From contig JAISXC010000266.1 in assembly GCA_031270875.1 (NCBI GenBank), forward strand, positions 1-9,032: DNA of 9,032 bases. Reading direction: 5' to 3'. The notes beneath the pieces were generated by a model. That model was given only the letters and a program-made list of their open reading frames with translations, did not search any database and was not told the DNA's origin. Positions 1 through 6,574 of the stretch are shown piece after piece (the first letter of the stretch is position 1; each line of letters starts with the position of its first letter). A program made the translations under genes and the position numbers. The DNA comes from Desulfovibrio sp. Its GTDB lineage: Bacteria; Desulfobacterota; Desulfovibrionia; Desulfovibrionales; Desulfovibrionaceae.

Positions 1-569
1 GCCTGATGTTGAAAATAGGTGGCAACAGGGTTGGGAAAAGTCGCGTGGAAACCGATGTCCAGCTTGGGGCGGCCGTAGTCGCCGGGCGTATCCCGCACGT
101 TGTTGTTGTACTGCGTCAGATTGTTTGAAACTCTGATGGACATGCGTGGCTCGGGCAGATATTGCCACACGGCGCTGGTAAGCTCCACACGCTTGATTTC
201 CAGGTTTACCGCGCTGTTGACAAGCAGGGGGGACTGCTGAATGGTCAGGTAGACGCACTCTTCAAAGGAGAAAACCTTGTCGGGATCGTAGAGATTGGGG
301 ACGGCGGCCTCAAGTTTCTCCTTGTTTTCCACAGGCACGCCGGGGGCCTCCTCCAGCCAGTGCCTGGCCGGAAGTTCCGGTGATTTCAGACCTGCCTTGT
401 TGGAAGCGCAGGCCGGAAAAAAGAGAAGCAGGCACAGACAGAACATCGCCCACAAATACCGTGTCTTCGGAACCGCCGGAAACGGAAAGCGGCCGCGCCT
501 CCGGCTTCGGGGCATTCCAAGAGAGACGGCGCAAGCCTTTTTCGCTTCCGTTGATAACGCTTGAGTCAT
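1..569 (-). CDS. TolC-family outer membrane efflux lipoprotein, N-terminal part (runs off left edge)
   Basis: Partial gene: 189 codons are visible and the frame is still open at base 1. Residues 37-53 are strongly hydrophobic (RYLWAMFCLCLLLFFPA) and are followed by Cys54, a slightly loose lipobox (F-P-A-C). This indicates an exported, lipid-anchored protein. Residues about 99-150 match the first helical repeat of outer membrane factors, with the FSFEECVYLTIQQSPLL element and later a pre-strand stretch containing YLPEPRMSIRVSNN. TolC-type proteins form a trimeric outer membrane channel for RND, ABC or MFS export pumps, or for type I secretion. The start is uncertain. ATG at 569 has GGGGA five bases upstream, and an in-frame ATG at 581 lies just after an AGGGGG. 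The n-region is unusually long and Arg-rich (RSRRRGR at 21-27), so a later start at Met19 is also possible. The gene lies 94 bases after the acyltransferase-ACP-dehydratase gene on the same strand. A pump partner would be expected further left, which I infer and cannot see. Confidence 0.8.
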   Translation of the reverse strand, partial: MTQALSTEAKKACAVSLGMPRSRRRGRFPFPAVPKTRYLWAMFCLCLLLFFPACASNKAGLKSPELPARHWLEEAPGVPVENKEKLEAAVPNLYDPDKVFSFEECVYLTIQQSPLLVNSAVNLEIKRVELTSAVWQYLPEPRMSIRVSNNLTQYNNNVRDTPGDYGRPKLDIGFHATFPNPVATYFQHQ

Positions 570-663
570 TGCTGTCCCCATTTTCCCCCTGTCCCGCTGA
601 TGCAGCGCGTAACATCGACAGGACAAATCGTGTTCACGGCTTTTCAGCTTCCGAAATACACCA
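570..663. other. Intergenic spacer before the outer membrane factor gene
   Basis: This 94-base spacer separates the acyltransferase-ACP-dehydratase stop codon from the TolC-like start. I see no convincing promoter pair and no hairpin followed by a T run. Readthrough from the upstream gene is therefore the simplest reading. The only clear signal is the purine-rich ribosome-binding region close to 570-592. Confidence 0.4.
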
Positions 664-3267
664 TCACAAAGCGGTTTCTTTCTGACGAAAAAATTCCAAA
701 TGATGCAGGGTAACGAGCGCCCGCCCCCGCGCGTCGGCCGCCTGCGCGTCAAAACGCATGGTAATCCCGTCATCCCAGGATTTGCGCATTTGTATGCGCC
801 GTGTCCCCGGCACAGGCGCCAAGGTGTTGAAAATGACAAAGCCGGCCGCATTGAGCCGCCAGGGACGCAGAACCGCAAGAATCTCCGCGGAATCCCCTGT
901 CGCTCCGGCCTTTCCGGCGACAGCCATCAGGGCGGCCTGCACAATCCCTTCAACAATGCGCAGGATTTCAGTATACCGGGATTTTTCTTTTTGGGCAATG
1001 CCCTCACCCCGGACAATATTTTCCTCACGGCAGCCCTGCCCCGTCGCCGTTCTGGCCAAATACACTCCTTCTGGCAACTCCCTGTGCGCCGCGAGGAGCC
1101 GCCAGGGCGCGGCAAGGCCCACGGCGTCATAAAAATTCCCGACCGCCGCGCCTTCTCCAACGCCCTCGCCGTCGGGCGACGCCGGCCAGAGGAGGCGGGC
1201 CGCATAAGGCGCGGCCGTCATGTGCACAGTGCCGCTCATGACCTCTGCGCGCGTGTCCGCGCGACGGCCGTTCGCGGTGATGGCCCGTACAAGGAGCGTG
1301 GCGCGGCACATTTGTGTCATAAGGCCATCATATATGAACTTCGCCTGGGCTTTTGCGGCAAGGGGACACTCTCTGGTAACACCCGGCGGCAACAGGGGCA
1401 TGTCAAAAAATCGGATATCCGAGAGCCCATGGCCAGCAAGCTGCGGGAAAAGCAGGCAGGCTCCCTCCACAAGAGCCTGCATGGCGCGGCTCACGGGAAG
1501 ACAGGGAATTTCCGCCCGCTGGCGGACAATATGCGAGGCAAGGGAAGGGTCGGCAAAACGGGAGAAATGGCAATCCCCCTCAATCACCGTGGACGAGGGA
1601 GCGGGAACCGCCGGGAGGAACACAAGCGTGGAAATTTCCGGCAGTTCCACAAAACGACGACCACGCGTGATTTCTGCAATTTCGTGTTTCCGCGCTTGCG
1701 TCGGCGTCACGGGCGGCCGCTCTTGCCGTTCCGTATCCGGACCGGCGGCGCAGAACGCGCGGGCCAGATCTCCCACACAGGTTACGCCGAGCAGGTTCTC
1801 AAAAAGCAGGCGCACTCCCGTGCCTTCTTCAATTTCCTGCAACAGAAGAGGAAAGCGGCTGGATCGCAGGGAAAGGTCATAGCGCAAATCCGTTTCCGGC
1901 CTGATGTCATCCCTGGGAAAGCCGGCCGCTTTTGCCAATATTTCCGCCAAGATCCGCATGCATGCGGAAAAACGTGGATCTGCGGTGAATGTCTGTTGCG
2001 GATGGGCGACGGCAAGCGCGGCCTCCCTCGCCGTTTCCGGAATGCCGGAACGAATTCTTTCCTGCAGGGCGGCGCGCACGGCCGGGCGGGGCAGGCAGCC
2101 AAGCGCGTAGAGACGGGCGCAGACCTGACGCACCTGTTCTGTTTCGTGTCCCCTGCGGCCCACAGGCAGGCACAGGGCTTGCGCCTCGTTGTCCGCGATA
2201 AGACTGCACAGGGTGTCCTGCGGCCCGAGTTCGAGAAAATGGCGTATGCCCTGTCCTTCGTACACGAATCTCACGCAGTCCGTCCAGCGAACCGGGTTTT
2301 CATCCAGTTCCGCGATGTGGCGGCAGATGGAGGGCTGATCCTCAGGGTACAAGCCCGCCGTAACGCTGCTGAGCGCCCTGAGACGCGGGGCGCGCATGGG
2401 CAGGGCGTTGAGGCGGCGCAGGGAAAGATCCCGCAGGATGCGCATGCCCGGATGATGGTAGGCAAGGCCCACATTGAGCAGAAGCGCCGGAATGCGCTGT
2501 TTGCGCAGCCACTTGCGGGCCTCGGTCAGAGCCTCGCGCGGGCCGCTCATGATGAACTGCCGGGGTGTATTGTAATTGGAAACGAGCAGATCCGGCCAGA
2601 TTCCGCATATTCGGGCGATGACGCCGGCATCGGCATGCACGGCCATCATGCCGTTTTCCCGCGTGGATCCCGCCTCCATCTCCGCCATGTGCATGGCGCG
2701 GGTATCCAGAATGTACCAGGCGACCTCCGGCGCATAGACGCCGGCAAGGCACAGGGCGATAAGTTCTCCGAGACTGTGGCCGCAAAGCAGGGCAGGTTCG
2801 AGACCCAGGGCGGCGAGCTGGCTCCACTGGCCGTATTCCAGCAGGAAAAGATACGGTTGCTGCCAACGGGTATGGCTGATCTTTTCCACGTCCGGCTCGT
2901 CCATGAGAGCGAGAACATCCCAGTCCGCCGCTGCCGCGACGAGATCCATTCCGGCCCTGGCGGCGGGAAAATTGTCGTACAGCTCCCGGCCCATGTGCGG
3001 CCATACGCTTCCGAGGCCGCAACAGACCACGGCAAGAGGCGGGCTTGCGCCCCGGCCGAGCCACAATCCCCGCGAAGCGAGAAGGCGGATATCCTCGGGA
3101 ACCGGCCGGGAAGGAACAAGGGGCAGTTCCTCCCGCCAGCGCGGGTTTGTGCTGCCCAGACGCCAGACCTGCCCAGCCTGCGGCAGATCCGCGTAGCGAA
3201 CGCCGTCAAGGGCCAGTTCCTCCGGCCCGTGACGGGCGGGATTGTCAATATCCTCAGCGGCCGGCAT
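664..3267 (-). CDS. Polyketide/fatty acid synthase-like protein: acyltransferase - acyl carrier protein - dehydratase
   Basis: A three-domain megasynthase fragment of 867 residues. Residues 1-75 are unassigned. An acyltransferase (about 77-370) shows the nucleophile motif GHSLGE (Ser165), Arg190 exactly 25 residues later as in FabD (the carboxylate-binding Arg, suggesting malonyl-type substrates), NYNTPRQFIMSG (231-242) and a catalytic His271 in AYHHPGM. The usual GQGSQ loop is GLGSV (84-88), so the oxyanion Gln is Leu85. An acyl carrier-like domain spans about 430-505. Its likely phosphopantetheine Ser is Ser469 in a degenerate LSLRSS motif. A Pro-rich linker (510-560) leads to a polyketide-synthase-type double hotdog. 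It has His579 in the N-terminal fold and an E-GIV-Q motif (Glu773, Gln777) in place of the usual D-xxx-Q. There is no ketosynthase, ketoreductase or thioesterase, so partner proteins are required. The ATG at 3267 has GGAAG upstream and overlaps the rimM end by 14 bases, implying translational coupling. The product is unknown. Confidence 0.85.
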   Translation of the reverse strand: MPAAEDIDNPARHGPEELALDGVRYADLPQAGQVWRLGSTNPRWREELPLVPSRPVPEDIRLLASRGLWLGRGASPPLAVVCCGLGSVWPHMGRELYDNFPAARAGMDLVAAAADWDVLALMDEPDVEKISHTRWQQPYLFLLEYGQWSQLAALGLEPALLCGHSLGELIALCLAGVYAPEVAWYILDTRAMHMAEMEAGSTRENGMMAVHADAGVIARICGIWPDLLVSNYNTPRQFIMSGPREALTEARKWLRKQRIPALLLNVGLAYHHPGMRILRDLSLRRLNALPMRAPRLRALSSVTAGLYPEDQPSICRHIAELDENPVRWTDCVRFVYEGQGIRHFLELGPQDTLCSLIADNEAQALCLPVGRRGHETEQVRQVCARLYALGCLPRPAVRAALQERIRSGIPETAREAALAVAHPQQTFTADPRFSACMRILAEILAKAAGFPRDDIRPETDLRYDLSLRSSRFPLLLQEIEEGTGVRLLFENLLGVTCVGDLARAFCAAGPDTERQERPPVTPTQARKHEIAEITRGRRFVELPEISTLVFLPAVPAPSSTVIEGDCHFSRFADPSLASHIVRQRAEIPCLPVSRAMQALVEGACLLFPQLAGHGLSDIRFFDMPLLPPGVTRECPLAAKAQAKFIYDGLMTQMCRATLLVRAITANGRRADTRAEVMSGTVHMTAAPYAARLLWPASPDGEGVGEGAAVGNFYDAVGLAAPWRLLAAHRELPEGVYLARTATGQGCREENIVRGEGIAQKEKSRYTEILRIVEGIVQAALMAVAGKAGATGDSAEILAVLRPWRLNAAGFVIFNTLAPVPGTRRIQMRKSWDDGITMRFDAQAADARGRALVTLHHLEFFRQKETAL

Positions 3268-3781
3268 ACACTTCCGTCAGCCCTTGGGGCGGGTCAACAT
3301 ACACGGCGTGCCGCGCGGCGTCAAAACCCAGAATGAAACAAGGTTGGGCCGGAAAAAGTATTTCCCCGCCGTCGTCGGTCAAAATGATCCAGATGTCCTG
3401 TCCCGCCGGGCATTCCAGACGGTCAAGGCGTCCCAGTCGCTGCCCGTCCGGCAGGCGGACATCCGCGCCGAGCAGATCCTGCACATAGGACTCGTCCTCA
3501 GCGGGGGCCGGAAGAAAATCGCGGTCAACCAGAAGCTTCTGCCCGCGCAGAGCCTCCGCGGCGGAGCGATCCGCTATGCCTTCAAAGCGCACCAGCAGGC
3601 GCCCCTGATGGTCGCGGCAGGAAAGAACCTTGACGGGCCTGGGCGGGCTTTGCCCCTGGGCAAGCCACAGGGGAGCGTCCATCGGCAAAGAGGAATCCGC
3701 ATGCCAGTCCATGCGTATTTCCCCTTTTATGCCGTGCGGGCGCAGCAAAGTGCCCAAATGAATCAGTGCGCCGTCCGGCAC
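3254..3781 (-). CDS. rimM: Ribosome maturation factor RimM
   Basis: RimM binds ribosomal protein S19 in the 30S head and assists late 16S rRNA processing and 30S assembly in the cytoplasm. The 175-residue length is normal. The N-terminal RimM domain carries the hallmark LRPHGIKGEIRM (13-24). A PRC-barrel domain follows at about 97-170, with YVQDLLGADVRLPDG and ILFPAQPCFI. The start is GTG at 3781, supported by AGGAG six bases upstream; this Shine-Dalgarno overlaps the khpA stop. The gene lies 3 bases after khpA, in the conserved rpsP-khpA-rimM order. The oddity is downstream. trmD and rplS usually follow rimM, but here its last 14 bases overlap the start of a polyketide-synthase-like gene. 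Confidence 0.96.
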   Translation of the reverse strand: MPDGALIHLGTLLRPHGIKGEIRMDWHADSSLPMDAPLWLAQGQSPPRPVKVLSCRDHQGRLLVRFEGIADRSAAEALRGQKLLVDRDFLPAPAEDESYVQDLLGADVRLPDGQRLGRLDRLECPAGQDIWIILTDDGGEILFPAQPCFILGFDAARHAVYVDPPQGLTEVYAGR

Positions 3782-3784
3782 GCG

Positions 3785-4015
3785 CTACTCCTGAATTTCC
3801 AGAAACACGCGCTTTTTAAGCCTGGTGGACGCCGCGCCCAAAACAGCGCGGATGGCGCGGACCGTCCGTCCCTGCTTGCCTATCACTTTGCCCATGTCTT
3901 CTCTGGCCACGGACAGTTCAATGAAGCACGCCTGCTCCCTTTCCACTTCGTTGACCCGTACCGCATCGGGATTGTCCACCAGGGATCTGGCGATATACGC
4001 GACCAGTTCTCTCAT
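3785..4015 (-). CDS. khpA: KH-domain RNA-binding protein KhpA (YlqC family)
   Basis: A small (76-residue) single KH-domain protein. The RNA-binding GxxG loop is IGKQG (45-49), followed by the [14 protein letters not shown] helix and a closing RVFLEIQE strand. In Gram-positive bacteria KhpA pairs with KhpB to bind many RNAs and affects cell division. Its role in Desulfovibrio-like bacteria is not established, and its constant position between rpsP and rimM suggests a link to ribosome biogenesis. The ATG overlaps the rpsP stop in an ATGA arrangement. There is no good Shine-Dalgarno in front of it (CATCCCCGAA), so it is probably translated by coupling to rpsP. Confidence 0.95.
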   Translation of the reverse strand: MRELVAYIARSLVDNPDAVRVNEVEREQACFIELSVAREDMGKVIGKQGRTVRAIRAVLGAASTRLKKRVFLEIQE

Positions 4016-4257
4016 TTCGGGGATGCGTGGTTTTTGATCAAAGAACGCACGGTGTCCGTGGGCTCAGCGCCGCGGGCAAGCCAGGCGTTGATCCTGTCCG
4101 TGTCAAGCCTTACTTCCGCCGGGGTAACCATAGGGTTGTAGTAACCCAGGAATTCCAGCGGACGCCCGTCGCGGCGGGTTTCATCATTGGCGGCCACCAC
4201 ACGGTAAAAAGGATATTTTTTGCTGCCGAGGCGGGTCAGTTTCAATTTCACAGCCAT
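4012..4257 (-). CDS. rpsP: 30S ribosomal protein S16
   Basis: S16 is an assembly protein of the 30S body. The 81-residue protein has the standard family signature: [20 protein letters not shown] at the N-terminus, then the [13 protein letters not shown] core (30-42) and the Asp-Arg-Ile-x-x-Trp helix ([17 protein letters not shown]). The ATG start has AGGGAG ten bases upstream. It is the first gene of a tight rpsP-khpA-rimM run, overlaps khpA by 4 bases, and is separated from ffh by 83 bases. Confidence 0.98.
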   Translation of the reverse strand: MAVKLKLTRLGSKKYPFYRVVAANDETRRDGRPLEFLGYYNPMVTPAEVRLDTDRINAWLARGAEPTDTVRSLIKNHASPK

Positions 4258-4340
4258 AAGTATACTCCCTTGCTTTTTTGCGGATACCGCAGTATGCGCG
4301 GCAAGCCGTATTGCGCCGGCGCGTGTTGCGGAATCAGGCT
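4258..4340 (-). promoter_or_regulatory. rpsP leader with a short hairpin and a GC palindrome
   Basis: The ffh-rpsP spacer contains two small symmetric elements. One is tgcgg-ata-ccgca at 4279-4291, about 20 bases before the rpsP start codon. The other is the 10-base palindrome gcgccggcgc at 4313-4322. The hairpin is followed on the coding strand by an A run, not a T run, so it is not an intrinsic terminator. I see no clear -35/-10 pair. A role in rpsP translation or mRNA processing is possible but unproven. Confidence 0.25.
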
Positions 4341-5798
4341 TTATTTTTTTCTTTTTTTCCGGCGCTCTTTCTTCTTTTTCCTGGCCGCGCCGCTTTTTCC
4401 GGCGGGCAGGTTTTCCATTCCGGGCACGGCCGGCATGCCCATAGCCCCAATGCCGGGAAAACCCCGGCGTTGGGCGCCGGACATGCCTTTTCCGTCCATC
4501 ACGGATTTCATCATCTGCCGCATCTGATCAAACTGGCGCACCATCTGATTGACCTGGGTAACGGTCACTCCCGCCCCCACGGCTATGCGCGCGCGACGAC
4601 TGCCGTTCAGAATGTCCGGGTTACGGCGCTCGGCCATGGTCATGGAATTGATAATGGCCTCCGTGCGGGCAAGCTCCTTTTCCGGCACGGCGGCATTGGC
4701 TTCGGCCAGTTTTTCCCGCAGGTTCCCCAAGCCCGGAATGAGTTTCAGCAGACCGTCCAGAGACCCCATTGTTTTCAGCCGGCGCATCTGTGCGCGAAAG
4801 TCCTCCAGATCAAAGGAAGCCTTCCGCAGTTTGCGCGCCAGAATTTCAGCCTCTTCGGCATTGATGGCGGACTGGGCTTTTTCCACCAGGGTGAGTACAT
4901 CACCCATGCCCAGAATGCGCCCGGCAATGCGGTCCGGATGAAATACCTCCATTTCCGAGAGCTTTTCGCCGACACCCACAAATTTTACCGGCGCGCCCGT
5001 CACCGCGCGGATGGAAAGAGCGGCGCCGCCGCGTGCGTCGCCGTCCATTTTCGTCAGCACAACGCCCGTGATGCCAAGGCGCGCGTTGAATGCCTCGGCC
5101 ACGGTGACGGCGTCCTGCCCGGTCATGGCGTCAGCCACAAAAAGTATTTCCTGCGGGTTCACAGCCGCCTTGATGGCTGAAAGCTCTTCCATGAGGGGTT
5201 CGTCCACATGCAGGCGCCCGGCCGTATCCAGCAGAAGCGCCGTGGCCCGCGCTTCATCGGTTCGGGCCGACTTCACGGCGGCCCTGGCTATCTCCACGGG
5301 GTTCATGTCCGGCGTGGAGGGAAAGCACGGCATGTCCAACTGCCTTGCCAGCACTTTCAGCTGTTCTATGGCTGCCGGACGGTACACGTCGACCGGCACA
5401 AGGCAGGGGCGCATTTTCTGCCTGCGCAGCAGATTCGCAATTTTTGCGGCGGATGTTGTTTTACCTGAGCCTTGCAGGCCGACCAGCATGATGACCGCGG
5501 GAGAGACGCCCTGAAGATTCAGTTTGGCCGTTTCCCCGCCGAGAAGGGCGACAAGCTCGCCGTGGACGATCTTTACCACCTGCTGGGCGGGGTTGACGCC
5601 CTTGATGACCTCCCGGCCCAGGCATTTTTCGCGGACGCGCTCCACAAAATCCTTGACAACCCTGAAGTTGACGTCCGCTTCCAGCAGGGCAAGACGCACC
5701 TCGCGCAGACCGCCCTGGATATTTTCCTCCGTCAGACGGCCGCGGCCGCCCAGGGAACGAAATACGCCGGAGAGCTTGTCGGAAAGATTTTCAAACAT
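4341..5798 (-). CDS. ffh: Signal recognition particle protein Ffh (SRP54 GTPase)
   Basis: Ffh binds 4.5S RNA and the signal peptides of nascent membrane proteins, and delivers ribosomes to FtsY and the Sec translocon. The order is complete. The N domain (1-95) is followed by the G domain, with P-loop GLQGSGKTT (107-115), DVYRPAA (137-143), DTAGR (191-195) and [10 protein letters not shown] (249-258). The M domain (about 305-435) includes the RNA-binding segment [20 protein letters not shown] and Met-rich helices, and a Gly/Met/Pro-rich tail follows. The 485-residue length is slightly above typical because the protein ends in a very basic run (473-485, 12 of 13 residues Lys/Arg). That run is encoded by adjacent A7 tracts. 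ATG 5798 has GGAG six bases upstream. The gene lies 20 bases after the CBS-domain gene. Confidence 0.98.
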   Translation of the reverse strand: MFENLSDKLSGVFRSLGGRGRLTEENIQGGLREVRLALLEADVNFRVVKDFVERVREKCLGREVIKGVNPAQQVVKIVHGELVALLGGETAKLNLQGVSPAVIMLVGLQGSGKTTSAAKIANLLRRQKMRPCLVPVDVYRPAAIEQLKVLARQLDMPCFPSTPDMNPVEIARAAVKSARTDEARATALLLDTAGRLHVDEPLMEELSAIKAAVNPQEILFVADAMTGQDAVTVAEAFNARLGITGVVLTKMDGDARGGAALSIRAVTGAPVKFVGVGEKLSEMEVFHPDRIAGRILGMGDVLTLVEKAQSAINAEEAEILARKLRKASFDLEDFRAQMRRLKTMGSLDGLLKLIPGLGNLREKLAEANAAVPEKELARTEAIINSMTMAERRNPDILNGSRRARIAVGAGVTVTQVNQMVRQFDQMRQMMKSVMDGKGMSGAQRRGFPGIGAMGMPAVPGMENLPAGKSGAARKKKKERRKKRKK

Positions 5799-5818
5799 GC
5801 GCGCTCCGAATCAGCGGA

Positions 5819-6487
5819 TCAGGAAAAGCTTTTCTCATTGCGCGTCCAGTAAAGCAGGCGGGCCTGGCGGCGCACGGCCTCAATGAGCGCCGCCTCGTCA
5901 TCGCGACTGTCCAGATCACGGATGCGCAGAAAGACTTGCCGGGTGTTTTCATCCACATTGGCTGAAAGTATGGAAAGGATACGCGCCCCGAGGGAAGTCA
6001 GCAGATCAAAGACAGGCCTCAGGCTGCCCTTCCGGTTGGGAATCTCCACGCCTATCTGTATGCCGCCGTTGCGCACGCCGGTAATGCCGATCAAGGCTTT
6101 GAGCACGTCGTAACCGGTAATGATGCCGACAAGGCCGTTGCCCTCTCCAATCACGGGCAGTCCGCCGATATTGTTGTCCATCATCGTCATGGCGGCCTTT
6201 TCCACGGTTTCCGTGCCCAGGATGGTTATCGGGCCCGGCGTCATAACGTCTCTGGCCCTGATTTCCGCCAGCAGATAGTGCAGCTCGTACATATCCAAGG
6301 TGGTCGCCTTGGAAGGGGAGGCGTCCCGCACGTCCCTGTCGGAAATAATGCCGATGACGCTGTTGTTTTCGTTGACAACGGGCAGGCGGCGGATGCGGTT
6401 GTCCCGCATAAGTTTGCCGGCCTTCAGCAGCGATGTGTCCGGCCGCACGGAAATTACCCCGGATGTCATCCAGTTTTGCACAAGCAT
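5819..6487 (-). CDS. CBS-CBS-ACT domain protein, AcuB-like
   Basis: A 222-residue protein predicted to be a cytosolic ligand sensor. Two CBS motifs form a likely Bateman module. The first (about 1-60) has the VMTP-like start QNWMTSGVISV and SDRDVRDASPS; the second (about 78-133) starts RDVMTPGPITI and has GIITGYDVLKAL. A C-terminal ACT-like fold (about 141-215) begins GGIQIGVEIPNRKGSL. This matches the AcuB architecture known from Bacillus acetoin utilisation, but no acetoin genes are nearby, so the ligand and target are unknown. CBS pairs often bind adenine nucleotides. ATG 6487 has a GGGGGAGAG Shine-Dalgarno region. The gene lies 87 bases downstream of dnaJ, with a possible own promoter, and 20 bases upstream of ffh. 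Confidence 0.9.
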   Translation of the reverse strand: MLVQNWMTSGVISVRPDTSLLKAGKLMRDNRIRRLPVVNENNSVIGIISDRDVRDASPSKATTLDMYELHYLLAEIRARDVMTPGPITILGTETVEKAAMTMMDNNIGGLPVIGEGNGLVGIITGYDVLKALIGITGVRNGGIQIGVEIPNRKGSLRPVFDLLTSLGARILSILSANVDENTRQVFLRIRDLDSRDDEAALIEAVRRQARLLYWTRNEKSFS

Positions 6488-6522
6488 GTTCTCTCCCCCG
6501 TATTACGTTCTGTCGCCTCGTC

Positions 6523-6558
6523 TGCCTGGGATATACACCAGGGAACACGCTTGTACAA
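6523..6558 (-). promoter_or_regulatory. Possible promoter for the CBS-ffh unit, overlapped by inverted repeats
   Basis: On the minus strand, TTGTAC (6558-6553) and TATATC (6535-6530) are separated by 17 bases. Both are imperfect matches to the sigma-70 consensus. The -35-like hexamer lies inside the palindrome CTTGTACAAG (6550-6559). The -10-like hexamer lies in the loop of CCTGG-N8-CCAGG (6525-6542). The spacing is right but the hexamers are weak, so this is tentative. Confidence 0.3.
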
Positions 6559-6574
6559 GACCGTTGTTCTTTTG

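Noticed and set aside
310..615. 101-codon minus-strand frame near the left end
   Set aside because: It overlaps the TolC-like gene in another frame and shows no signal peptide or domain, whereas the open frame from 569 has both a lipoprotein signal and an outer-membrane-factor repeat.
2342..3064. Second long minus-strand frame inside the synthase gene
   Set aside because: It is an out-of-frame shadow; the conserved active-site motifs are all in the main frame.
700..3336. 878-codon open frame on the plus strand covering the whole synthase gene
   Set aside because: It is antisense to a gene with clear acyltransferase and dehydratase motifs. Its product has no recognisable domain and is rich in Arg, Gly and His, as expected of a mirror frame in GC-rich DNA.
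3242..5180. Long plus-strand frames opposite rimM, khpA, rpsP and ffh (about 300 codons each)
   Set aside because: They lie opposite highly conserved housekeeping genes and have no family features or ribosome-binding sites of note.
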